Source: Apium graveolens
Lineage: Eukaryota; Streptophyta; Magnoliopsida; Apiales; Apiaceae
DNA length: 64,000 nt
Assembly: GCF_009905375.1 (NCBI RefSeq)
Contig: NC_133647.1
Location: 74,342,671-74,406,670, forward strand
Direction of reading: 5' to 3'
Both the position numbers and the translations under genes were made by a program. Shown here one piece after another: positions 1 to 10,360 of this stretch. Position 1 is the stretch's first letter. Each line of letters begins with the position of its first letter. The notes under the pieces were generated by a model that worked only from the letters and a program-made list of their open reading frames with translations, was not told where the DNA came from and searched no databases.

Positions 1-86
1 ATGTAATGTTCAATAGGCAGACAACTCTTGTCAATTACATCTAATGTTATTCCTTAATCAAACTTTAGCCTCTTGAATAATTGAGT

Positions 87-275
87 CACGGCTGTGGCAC
101 GACAAACTCAATATTCTAAGTCAAGTCTAACCCAACATTTCGTACTATTGAATCAGTCCCCAAAGGCCCACGGCTGTGGCACGTAACGACCTTTAGATTC
201 TTATTCAATGTACACATCTCTATGTAATAGACAAGTATTTCTTATTTCGAAATCAAAGTCCTCGGCTGTGGCACG
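87..275. repeat. Three spaced copies of a CGGCTGTGGCACG motif
   Basis: The motif CGGCTGTGGCACG, mostly preceded by CA, occurs at about 87-101, 169-183 and 261-275, with start-to-start spacings of 82 and 92 bp. The flanks of the copies are only loosely alike. The motif is nearly self-complementary at its ends (GTGCCACAGCCG against CGGCTGTGGCAC), so it could form small hairpins. It lies in the internal region of the first LTR element. Its function is unknown. Confidence 0.6.
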
Positions 276-1042
276 AAACGATAATGATTCAAAAATAAGA
301 ACTACTTTCTATCATGTTGGAAGGCTATGACCGACACAAGCCCGTTGTATCATTGGCCAATTACTACTTGATATTATTTAATTTTAGAGGGATTATATTA
401 CGTTACAATCATAATCATATTATAAAGAGATTCTTCCTTTTAAATTAAATATTTCAAATCAATAATCAATAATCAGATGATTCCCAGATCGGGTGGAGCA
501 TTGTCAAGAGGCGTCACTTAATAACCCTTTCTTACAGATAGAAATCTGTTGTTGACAGAATCATCCTTTCTCTCATATCGAAAATTCATATTCAATAACG
601 TGTTTCACAAACACAAGAATCTCATGATTGTATTCATAATATTGTTATTAAGGTTATGAAACAATTTCACTATACTAGGTTGTCTAACAAACGCCTTATG
701 TTTATTTAAGTTCACCTAAATCTATCATCGCATGATAAACTAAGCATATATCACATATATCAACATGAATAAACATCAAGGTAGGCATGTTATAGCATCT
801 AGCACATTATTCTAAGCATTATACATCTCTATGTATCACATGAAGCATTTAAAACAACTTAAACAGTTAAAAATAGCTTTAAAACACTTCATGGAAATAT
901 AAACAGTTCAAAACTTTTATATAAACTAAAATTGATCACTCCATTAGATCCGTCTCGAAAAAACGAATCCAACGGTATATTGCACGCCCAAAACGGAGTT
1001 ACGAAACTCCCAGAAAATCAATTTTAATATCAACAGACGGGC

Positions 1043-1150
1043 TGTAACGCATTCCGGTGATGCGTTACACCCCTTTTAAGACATTAAAGGGTGTAACGCA
1101 TTCCGTGAATGCGCCACAGGTGTGTAACGCATTCCCGGAATGCGTTACAC
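1043..1150. repeat. Three consecutive imperfect palindromes (GTAACGCATTC...GAATGCGTTAC)
   Basis: Three units of about 27 bp at 1043-1069, 1091-1117 and 1122-1150 each carry GTAACGCATTC followed by its reverse complement across a short centre. Unit 3 is the most symmetrical; in unit 2 the right arm is changed (GCGCCAC). They lie in the leader of the minus-strand LTR element, about 450 bp from its primer site. Such a cluster could fold as RNA hairpins in the element transcript. An AT-dinucleotide-rich run follows at about 1299-1330. Confidence 0.7.
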
Positions 1151-1589
1151 CCCTATAATTTTTTATTTTTTTTTTGTTTCAGCAGCCGTCAACCGCTTCC
1201 TCGAATTCCGTGCCTGTCCTTTTCTGCCGTGTCTGTCTTCTCTTTTACCGTGCAACACAGAACAGCAACAGCATAGGCAGATAGTACAGATATATAAGAA
1301 CATATATATATACTATATATACATATATTTACTTATTTAATTATGAGTTTAATTACAAGAACTTCAAAAATTCATAATAAAAAATCTATACATCATAAAA
1401 TTATGAAAAAAATACCCAGACGATCTACAACACTTGTAGAACCCAGATCAACATTCAAAATTATTCTGAGAAACAATTTCTCATCAGACAAAATTAATCA
1501 ATGATATAACTTGTAAAAATCATAATTAATTCATACAAGCACATAAAATTCTGAAATTTTTACCACAGATCTATATGCATACAACCTAT

Positions 1590-1601
1590 GCTCTGATACC
1601 A
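1590..1601 (-). other. Primer binding site, initiator-Met type
   Basis: On the minus strand this reads TGGTATCAGAGC, the usual complement of the plant initiator methionine tRNA 3' end. It lies 1 nt from the inner edge of the LTR at 1603, as expected for first-strand priming. It fixes the element's orientation (minus) and the LTR's identity (5' LTR). Confidence 0.85.
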
Positions 1602-1602
1602 T

Positions 1603-3277
1603 TGTTGGATTTGTAAACGCAGCGGGGTATGACAAAACACTTTTACACATACAAAATCCAAATAAAAGCATATAAATCGTGAATAAAAATTTGAGGGATC
1701 GAATCTAACCTTTTAAAATAATTCGGAGACAACGATCAGAGATCCTTAGCAGTTGCTCCTCAAGTGTGAAGCACTGCACCGGTATCCACCAAGAAAACGA
1801 TGTTAAGGAGGAGGAAGGAGGTGGAGAGAATTGGGTTTTCCAAACTTTTTGGGTTTTCGGGTTCGATGTGGGTTGGAATAAAATAGGGTCTATAATAGTG
1901 TATATATAGGCAAAATTTTCAGCTGAAATTTTCCCATAAATATTATTATTATTATCCCATTTATTATTCTCATTAATAATTAAAACACCTTTTAATCATT
2001 AATCCTTTTTCTAAATACTTTAGAAATAATTCTCTCTCTTGATTTAATTTCCAAAAATTAAATCCTTTAATTAATAATATTAAGAACTTTTCTTAATTAA
2101 TTTATAATCAATTAAATATCATTTAATCAATTATTAAATTTGCCAATTAATTATTTATTTCACAAATAAATAATTATTTAGTCATTATTAATTAATTCCT
2201 CCACCATTAAATCATTCTCTTTTTATGGTGTGACCCTGTAGGTTCAATATTAAGCCGGTAGTAGAAATAAATAATAATAAAACTATTTTATCATTATTTA
2301 TATAAATTCTCTAATTTATTAAATATGATTAATTAATTAATCATATTTATTCTACATCGTGAGTGATGTTTCTCAACATATCGCGACTATCCGGATAATA
2401 TGAATTCACTGCTTAGAATACCAAGAACCTGTCAGTGAATAGTTACCGTACAATAAACTCCTTCTACCCTACAATGTCCTGATTAAATACAAGGCATGGA
2501 TCTCGTGTCAAGCCTATCTAATTCAATCACTTTGCTTACCATTTACTATGCGTAGTTCTATGCAAATTAGAAACTCCTTTCTAATTTCATTTACTCTGGC
2601 CAGAGATTCCTGAACTAGCTTAAGTGGATCAGCCTTGAACATTCGCCTCCTTCACTGGAAGGGGTAGATCCTTTATTGATCATACACTATCTTCGTGTAC
2701 AAATTCCTATACCCAGAAGAGCCCTAATAATTTTCCCTGGAGACTAAGAACTAAACCAAAGCACAGTTCAGTGTACACAAGATGACTATGATGACCTCAA
2801 GTCTAAGGATATTTGTACAACTATCACTAAGCGAACAACTGCTGACACGTGAGTGAACTCCATCAGTTGTTCAGCTGGGCGAGTCATGTTCAGTGAACTT
2901 ATTCTATAATAAGCACCTACATACTAGCTATAGTGTCACCACACAAATGTCTATGAGAATAGACATCCTTCATAATGAAGCAAGCATAGTATGTACCGAT
3001 CTTTGCGGATTATTAATTACCAGTTAGTAATCCTACGACCAGGAACTATTTAAGTTTAGAGTTATCAACTTTTTAGGTCTCACTATTATGATCTCATCAT
3101 AATCCATAAAAAGCTTTACTCTAAACTATGGTATATCTTATTTAAACACTTAAATAGATAAAGCCCGTAATAAAAACAAAACAAGTCTTTATTTTAATAT
3201 CAATGAAATCAAAACAGATTCATAAAAGTTATTCCTAAATCCTAATATATGATTGGACTTAGGACATATTCCTTTCA
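1603..3277 (-). repeat. 5' LTR of the minus-strand LTR element
   Basis: The 1675-bp segment starts TGTTGGATTT and ends TTCCTTTCA, so it has TG...CA ends on either strand. One edge abuts the primer site and the other abuts coding sequence of a different element (Tat-1 pol starts at 3278). It is AT-rich, with several ATTAATTAAT stretches around 2040-2350. No second copy lies in the window, so age cannot be estimated here. Confidence 0.8.
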
Positions 3278-4474
3278 GTTGGCTGCCAAATGACGTGACT
3301 AAAGCCCGAAAGTTGGTTGTTCGAGCACTGAGATACACTTTGATCGATGAGATTTTATACAAAGATCTTATGTGGTTCCTTACTTAAAATGTCTCAGGCC
3401 CGATGAGGCACGCCTGGCTCTTGAAGAAGTACACGAAGGTATCTGTGGGCAACACTTGGGGGGCAGAGCACTGGCTCATAAGATAACCCATTTAGGCTTT
3501 TATTGGCCAGAGGTGATGGCTGATGCCAAAGATTATGTGAAAAAGTGTGATCGTTTCCAGAAGCATGCACCGGTTGTTCGATGACCCCCTGAGATGCTGA
3601 TTTCCATCAACTCTCCCATCCCTTTTTCTATGTGGGGAATGGATATACTTGGGCCTTTCCCCATGGCCACGACACAAAGAAAGTTCTTAATTGTAGCCAT
3701 AAACTATTTCACTAAGTGAATCGAAGCTAAGCCTTTGGCTAAGGTCACAACTGAACAGGTTGCACAATTCTTATGGGAGAATATCATGTGCCGATATGGA
3801 ATCTCACGCATCCTTATCACGGATAATAGGAAACAATTTGATAATACAGAGTTCAGAGAGTACTGCGATGATAACAACATAGAACTTCGCTTCACCTCGG
3901 TTGCACATCCTCAGGAAAACGAGCAAGTGGAAGTTGCTAACATAATCATCCTTGATGAACTTAAAAAGAGGGTTGAATGCTCGAGAAATACTTGGGTGGA
4001 TGAGTTGCCGCCTATACTATGCGCATATCATACCACCTGCAAAGTGACAACTGAAGCTACCCCATTCATGCCGGCTTACAGAGCCGAGGCAGTGTTGCCC
4101 CTTGAAATCACATATGGATCCCCTAGGATCGAAGATTATGAATCGAAAACCAATGAAGAAGGCATGAGGCTCGCTCTCGATCCCATTAACGGGGTCAGAG
4201 ATGAGGCAAGCGCCCGCAATGTAGAGCATCAACGAAGAGCCTCCCTCTATTTTAATAAAAGGGTTAAAGAAAGGTTCTTTTACCAAGGAGGCTTGATCTT
4301 AAGAAAGATTGAGGCTTCAGGAGTTGAAGAGAAAGAAAAGTTAATCCTAAACTGGGAAAGGCCATATAAGGTCAAGAAAACATGAGGACGAGGATCCTAC
4401 AAGTCGGAAACCCTAAGTAGTGACAAAGTGCCTCATGCCTGGCACGTTTCGAAGCTAAAGGTTTAATATGTTTA
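3278..4474 (+). pseudogene. Tat-1 gypsy pol 3' end (integrase), decayed
   Basis: This is the C-terminal third of a Ty3/gypsy Tat-lineage polyprotein: the linker after RNase H, the integrase zinc region and the integrase core. The best comparison is the intact copy at 32818-38523, which it parallels residue by residue. The zinc region keeps the two histidines, but the second cysteine of CDRC has become phenylalanine (CDRF). The core keeps the second aspartate as TDN, while the usual NGQAEV context of the glutamate has become NEQVEV. Breaks: a 1-nt deletion near 3365, stops near 3583 and 3718 (the latter TGA where Trp is expected), TGA near 4383, and TAA near 4462. The rest of pol lies left of the window, displaced by the LTR element at 1-3277. 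It cannot encode a working protein. Confidence 0.9.
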
Positions 4475-7400
4475 GGACATGAAAGACATGTTCCTGGTAC
4501 TTAGTAGTAAATGGAGGAATAAGGTCGACCAGTGTACGAGCATCCAATGAATAAAATTCCCGAAGGACCAAAGTACCGAAAATAAAAGACAAATATGAAA
4601 TCAAACTAAAAATGCAGGAGATCCTGAAGAATCAGAAATCAAGTCATGATGAACAATTAGGTTACACAATGAAGATGTTCAAGTCCATGAGGGACCGCAA
4701 ATAGATAAAAGCCATGCACGACAAACAAAGCCATGCAAGGCCTAAACACTGAAGGACAGTCTATAGTCCAAAATCAGATGATTGACCAATAATGGCAACC
4801 TCAGAAACAACCCAAAGGCTAGGAAAGCCTCGCAAATTTACCATATCCGGGTAAGAGCTATGAACAGAGCCAATGGACATATTAACGGAGGGCACCTCAT
4901 CATTATGGGTGTCCATCATCTTGAATAAGTCTTCCGACCGTCGATAAACGCTAAGAGAGCTCTAGACTCCCAGTCCTGAAACTTTCTCTCAAGTTTCTTC
5001 ATCAATGCGGCCAAGGCCATGTGCTCACTCCTTCATTTTGCACTCCTAGTGAAAGAAGCTGCGAAGTAGGTGTTGGCCTAATATGTAAAAGATATTAGAA
5101 AGCTAACTTCACGAAATGTATATGGTCAATTGAAGTCTACATTACAAACTCCGGCCTACCAAAGAAGGCTGATCAACCTCAAGAGAAAGCCTTTGACCAA
5201 CTAGAGGTCCCTCGGAAAGGGCTCCAGCAGACCGGCCTCCAAGGGATGCCATAAGCCAGCCAGGCTCCTCCTTTAATTTGTGAAGTATTGAAAGTTCTAA
5301 AAAGAATAGATGTACCAAATACAAGGCATGAGCCCCGCACATCCCCTCCTCATGAAGCTGTTCGCCTAATTGGAACAAACTTAACCAATGGGAAAATAAG
5401 AGGGGTTATGCCAACTTTAACAAGGTTCCTTTGAATTATGAGGACCCATCAAGAACACGAACGTGATAATTTATGTTCGAGGTCCATCGAGACATGTTGT
5501 CCAAGAAAGCTAAAAATGTTTCCCCTTGACCGACCAGAGGAGGTCGAGTAGCCATCCATGAAGTTCTTTGACCGTCTAAAGGGTCCTTGGATGAGGTCCC
5601 CACCCGAAAAGGCACTTCCTCGAATAAAAAAGAGATAAGTCTAATCCACGAATTGATATTGAGAATATTGAAGTTCAAGAACTTCCACGAAATAGGATCC
5701 CGAAGGGCCAAGAAGCTCTAGACATTAAGGTTACGGCCGACCAGGGCCTCAAGGGCTTGGTCTTTATGGCCGACCAGGAGTCCTTGAAGCTGACTCCTCC
5801 ATATGGAGGGTTAGGCCGACTAGGACATCCTCGAAGGAACGTCTACAGACGTCCGGAACTAATAGGGATGGCCCCTAAGAGAAAGTTCCAAGAAAACCAT
5901 GAACTAGAGCCAAGGGATGCTCCTAGTGAAGAGTAGAACGTTCATGAGAAAAAGTACATAACGCTCACTAGAAAAAGAGAGTCAAACATCCAAAAAGAGC
6001 AGAATTTGCCGACCAGGCCACATGAAGGCCTCATAGCCGACCGGAAGCCATGTAGGGTTTATCCAAACCCTCCTAAAGGTTTTCTGGTGGAACTCCTATG
6101 AAATTCCTTGAGAATTCTTGAAAAATTAGGCGCCCAACGAGAACAAATTTGAAGACTAGAATGTCCATGAGAACAAGTTCCGCGAAGGCTAAAGAGTCCA
6201 TGAGAACAAATTTCGTGAAGACTAGGACATCCACGAAAACAAGTTTTATGAAGAATAGATCGTTCACTAGAAAACGATCAGAAAAGCCAGGTTGAGGCTA
6301 AACAATAAATCGATAGTCTTAAGGGACGATTATGTTAATCACCATGATAAGAAAAATCCTACATTCCAGAACCTTTCGGAATGTCCTCGAAGATTCTTAA
6401 TGATTTCTTTGATTCTTAATGGATTTGAAAATATAAAGGCCCCAGTCAAGGTTCAAATTCAAAGAATCAAAGCCCAAATCCAAATAGGATTTGGAAATAT
6501 AGAGGCCCAAATCCAAAGAGGATTTGGAAATGTGAGAGGCCCGAATTAAAGCCCAAATACAAAGAAGAGCCAAAAAGACCGGCATCTAAGTCAAGATCTA
6601 GGTCGTGAATCCTGGACAAATTAGTTCGGATAGGAGCCTAAAGATGAGCAAAATTTCGACCAAGACCACGGACGTAAACTCGACTAGGATCCATGTCGAA
6701 ACCCTGGCCGTGAATCCTAGTCGAAGTTTCACGAACATGAGTCAAAACGTGGCATTAATTTCGACCAAGACCCGGGTCGTAAACTCGACTAGGATCCAGG
6801 TCGAAATCCTGGTCGTAAATCCTAGTCGAAGTTTCACGAACAGGAGTCAAAAGGTGGCATGAATTTCAACCAAGACCCAGGTCGTAAACTCGACTAGGAT
6901 CCTGGTCGTAAATCCTAGTCGAAGTTTCACGAACAGGAGTCAAAAGGTGGCATGAATTTTGACCAAGACCTAGGTCGTAAACTCGACTAGGATCCAGGTC
7001 GAAATCCTGGTTGTAAATCCTAGTCGAAGTTTCACGAATAGGAGTCAAAAGGTGGCATAAATTTCGACCATGACCCAGGTCGTAAACTCGACTAGGATGC
7101 AGGTTCGAAATCCTGGTCGTGAATCCTAGTCGAAGTTTCACGAACAGGAATCATGTTGCGGCCAAAATTTCGACCAGGATCCAGGTCGTTAACTCGACTA
7201 GGATCCAGGTCGAATCCTGGTCATGAATCCTAGCCGAAATTGTTCGACCAGGGCTCAGGAGCAGGCCCAAATTCGACTAGGATCCAGGTCGAAATTTCGA
7301 CTAGGATCCTGGTCGAAAAAGGGCTGAAAATTTCATAAAAATCCCAGAAAAATTAGGGATAATTTGAAAATAATTTCAAAAATTATTTTTGATAAAATAT

Positions 7401-7680
7401 TCTTGAAATATTAAAGAAGTAATATCTGTGAGTATCAGAATATTCTTAAAAATTAGGAAAAAATCCCATAAATTAAGGGAAAATTCCTGAAAAATACCAG
7501 AAAATTCCTAAAGAAAAGGAAAAAGGTAAGAAAATAATAGGGAAGTTCTAAAAACAACCCTGAAGCCGTGTACAAGGCAAATCGTTGTAAATGTGTAGGT
7601 CGCTCCACACTTTATGCCAAAACGATACCCTGTAAGGGAACACATGAACTTAACTTTTGTGAAATCTTTTATGGTTTCCC
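4475..7680 (+). other. 3' non-coding region of Tat-1
   Basis: About 3.2 kb separate the end of pol from the polypurine tract, a long 3' region typical of Tat elements. I see no coding sequence. 5140-6300 carries scattered GGCCGACCAGG-like words, apparently diverged remnants of a repeat related to the array at 6640-7320. From about 7320 the sequence is AT-rich with repeated short AAAATTCCTGAAAAA-type words. Unlike Tat-2, no antisense reading frame with gypsy-type transposon protein features is recognisable here. Confidence 0.7.
6640..7320 (+). repeat. ~105-bp tandem array in the Tat-1 3' region
   Basis: The landmark GTTTCACGAA occurs at about 6726, 6831, 6924, 7029 and 7135, giving steps of 105, 93, 105 and 106 bp. 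The 93-bp unit lacks one 12-bp stretch. Each unit contains CGACTAGGATCCAGGTCG and AATCCTGGTCGTAAATCC words, so it is itself built of smaller inverted GACC/GGTC pieces. Related words occur in the 3' region of Tat-2 (29560-30065), which links the two elements. Variable tandem repeats in this position are known for Tat-lineage elements and can seed satellite DNA. Confidence 0.85.
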
Positions 7681-7697
7681 AGAAGTTGGGGGGCAAA
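7681..7697 (+). other. Polypurine tract of Tat-1
   Basis: AGAAGTTGGGGGGCAAA lies immediately before the LTR start TGATAG at 7698. The same tract, on the other strand, precedes the 3' LTR of Tat-2. This primes plus-strand synthesis. Confidence 0.85.
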
Positions 7698-8404
7698 TGA
7701 TAGAGAATAAAATAAACCCTGATTGCGTAATTAATATCGCATTAATTGTATTAACATTGGGCTGACAGTTAAGCCCATTAGAAGAGGCCCAAGACCCTTG
7801 ATAGGGGCAAAAAATAGCCTAGGAATATAATTGGTGTTAAAATTAATTAGACCAGATACGGTCCAATAACGAAGCCCAATTAGAAAGGGCCCAAAACCCT
7901 GAATATTAATTAATTTCGTAATTAATTAATAAGGGATAAATCAGCTGTCAAGATGAGTCCCAATGAGGATATAAATTCTTGAAGATTAGCCCCCAAGGGA
8001 CCTGATAGGATAAGGAATCAGTTTCCTACTTCCTAGGACTCCAAAGTCCATTATAATTCTGAGACTTGCCCACCAAGTCTCCTAACCCAAGTCCAATTCA
8101 GGGACTCCCAACATCTATATCTACATAAGGGGCCTTACCCCACAAATCAGAACTACGTTTTGGCTTCCTCGATTAAGGACATACAGGCCACTACGTCCTT
8201 GGTATGCCCTCGCCGCCATAGCCCCGAGGGCATCATCAAGAACTACATTTTTTGGCTTGATTCTCTAATTCACAGAGATACATAGGTATCTCGTAAAGGC
8301 AGAATTAAGCTACGAAACACGAGAGCAGCCATTAAAGACCTTGAGCTCCAAAACATTAATAAATAATACAGCAGTTAATACACCTTAAGGTTTTATCCAT
8401 AACA
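7698..8404 (+). repeat. 3' LTR of Tat-1
   Basis: The 707-bp LTR begins TGATAGAGAATAAA and ends TTTTATCCATAACA. Start, end and several internal blocks match the 548-bp LTR of Tat-2 read on its own strand (for example TGATAG..., the TAATTAAT block, the TACATAAGGGGCC promoter-like region and the ACGTAGTTCTG-type block). The two elements are therefore relatives of one Tat family. The LTR ends inside a MITE. Confidence 0.85.
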
Positions 8405-8580
8405 TAGTGGGACCGATTAATATTATATGTATAAAGTGGATACAGTTGAGAGAAGTAGAGGATGTAGTTATTTTTAAATTAATTAAAACTTACTCATTTT
8501 GAAAAAAATTGAAATGTAAACAATTGGAAGGGATATCCCAAAAAGGAAAGTGTAAACAAATAGGAGGGACAGAGGGAGTA
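8405..8580 (+). mobile_element. Stowaway-like MITE, truncated by Tat-1
   Basis: The right end reads GGGACAGAGGGAGTA, whose complement TACTCCCTCTGTCCC is the typical Stowaway (Tc1/mariner) terminus next to a TA target. The stretch before it, complementary to words such as TTTGTTTACACTTTCC, is characteristic of a widespread dicot MITE. The left part begins abruptly at the Tat-1 LTR edge, so Tat-1 inserted into the MITE and the other terminus lies left of the window. Confidence 0.65.
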
Positions 8581-9203
8581 ATATTTATACAAATAACATC
8601 AAATAGAATCATTCAAGTAAAAACATCAAATAGTAGGGATGAATATTCAGTCCGCAGTCCTCTCCCACGGGATCCCGATCCGATCTTCGGACGAGAAATC
8701 GTGAACTTTTTGGGAAAATTTTGAGAATTTTTTTGGTATCTCTACAACTCATAAAAAAAATCGGGGACGAAGTTAGTCTCTCTCCACCCTAATCCCCTGC
8801 CCTGAATTATATTCTAAATAAAAATAATATTGTATATAAAATTAAATATAAATAAATATAATTAAAAAATTTAATCTTTAATATACTTTAGTTATAATAA
8901 CCTTATTATCTTATTAATGATGGTATAAATAAATTTTTAATTCAAATTACGGTTTAAAATTAGTTTTAAACATAAAACCAAATTTTAAAGTTTTTAAAAT
9001 TTTCATTTAAATTTGTATCATAAAATTTTAATTTAATTTAATTTTTTTAAAAAAAGAAAATTATATTTCCCGATTTTTTGCAGACGGCTATCGAGAAATT
9101 ATAAAATAATCCATGTTCATTCAAGAAAAAGGGTGGAGATTGAATAGTAAAATTATTCCGTTTGAGGATCGGAATGTACTCGGGTTTAAATGAGAATGAG
9201 AAT
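8581..9203. other. Unassigned AT-rich sequence
   Basis: I recognise no gene or element. 8640-8800 is more GC-rich and contains GGGATCCCGATCCGATC. 8810-9060 is dominated by A/T runs. No reading frame here resembles a protein family known to me. Confidence 0.5.
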
Positions 9204-9218
9204 AACATATCCTGACTT

Positions 9219-9357
9219 TTTTTTTGACGAATTTGGCTTATATGCCTTATAATTGAGTATGTGTTCTAATAAATTTCGGGGGTGAGCGAGAATTGAACCC
9301 AGAAGCTGGGACAACAAGAGATAAATTCTTAACCACTTGGGTTATCTAATTGTGCTC
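9219..9357 (-). mobile_element. tRNA-derived SINE with target duplication
   Basis: On the minus strand the element starts GAGCACAATTAGATAACCC and contains an A-box-like stretch (AACCCAAGTGGTTAAG) and a B-box-like GGGTTCAATTC, the internal RNA polymerase III promoter of tRNA genes. It ends in an A tract after GTC (a T run at about 9219-9225 on the plus strand). It is bounded by a 15-bp direct repeat, AACATATCCTGACTT (9204-9218) and AACATATCCTGGCTT (9358-9372), with one mismatch. About 140 bp with no coding capacity fits a SINE rather than a tRNA gene: there is no cloverleaf acceptor pairing and the 3' tail is long. Confidence 0.75.
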
Positions 9358-9372
9358 AACATATCCTGGCTT

Positions 9373-9685
9373 TAAAGTAACTCGATAGCCATTCTTTCCC
9401 AATAGTCGTTGTCTTTGTCTAATTTAATAGTGTTGAACTTCTTATTGACGGGTGATCAGATAGCTGAAAATACAAGTTTTAATTTTTTAGTTTTTGTAAG
9501 CTATCCTGTTAATTTGTATTTTTCAATGAGCTTGGTTTTGACCAATATTATGTTTTTTTATTATTGTAAACAAAAAAAGATTTTTGTTTTTCATTTTTTT
9601 TTTAAAATACGATCATTTGCTTAATGTTTTTTTAGAATAGGGACTATAATTGCAGCCAAATACAACTGAGTGCACCAAAACGCAA
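9373..9685. other. Unassigned sequence between SINE and CACTA element
   Basis: T-rich sequence without recognisable genes. A small open frame at 9409-9624 encodes a hydrophobic, low-complexity peptide and is probably chance. The last three bases (CAA, 9683-9685) are the left target duplication of the CACTA element. Confidence 0.5.
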
Positions 9686-10360
9686 CACTACAAGAAAACA
9701 AGGCTAAATACAACTGCACAAATACAACCGACATCAAATTCAACCGTTTTCGGTTGAAATTAAGGGTGCGGCTAAATACAACCGCATGCAGTCGTATTTA
9801 AATACAGTCGTATTTACGCGGTTGAATTTAGTACTAATTACAACTGAATAAATACAACCGTATATATATACAACCGTATACGGTTGAGTTTAGGCGTGCT
9901 CCTAAATTCAACCGTATTCGGTTGAATTTAGCCTTACTAATTACAACCGAATAAATACAACCATATTTATATACAACCGTATACGGTTGAGTTTAGGCGT
10001 GCTCCTAAATTCAACTGCATTCGGTCGAATTTAGCCTTGCCAAAAAATGGAGGGAATTTTCCCGCCAACGAATTTTGTACTAAATTCAACCGATTTCGGT
10101 CAAATTATTTTTAAAAATGGCGAAAAAAATTTGAAAAAAATATAGAATAAAATTTACACGAAATTTATATTTTAGTTCTTGCAAAAAAGATTATTATGGT
10201 AGTTAGATATTTATCGTTCAATTAATAATTATAGTTTGAGTTTCAATTTGTTTTGTATTTGTTTTAAATTATAATCCAACCATACGGATATGAAAATTGT
10301 CAAAAAAAAAGTTCACGGAAAAATGTAAGTAATTTAAAATTTTAAATTTTAACTATTTTC

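Larger units (their letters stand above)
1..3277 (-). mobile_element. LTR element, probably Ty1/copia-like and non-autonomous (partial)
   Basis: This is the right-hand part of an LTR retrotransposon read on the minus strand: an LTR (1603-3277) next to an initiator-Met-type primer site (1590-1601), then 1.6 kb of internal sequence running off the window. A normal copia element would show Gag soon after the primer site. No reading frame with Gag features is visible in 1-1589, so the element is either a non-coding LARD-like derivative or has an unusually long leader. It is inserted in the pol region of the Tat-1 element, whose remainder begins at 3278. The other LTR, and so the target duplication, lies outside the window. 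The lineage is uncertain; the primer site and LTR length would suit an Angela-like copia or a non-autonomous relative. Confidence 0.75.

Noticed and set aside
1140..1340. 66-codon open frame on the plus strand
   Set aside because: Phe- and Tyr-rich translation of T-runs and AT dinucleotides inside a retroelement leader; no protein character.
9260..9357. Possible tRNA gene
   Set aside because: A- and B-box-like words exist, but no acceptor stem or anticodon arm pairs, and it has an A-tail and target duplication; a SINE fits better.
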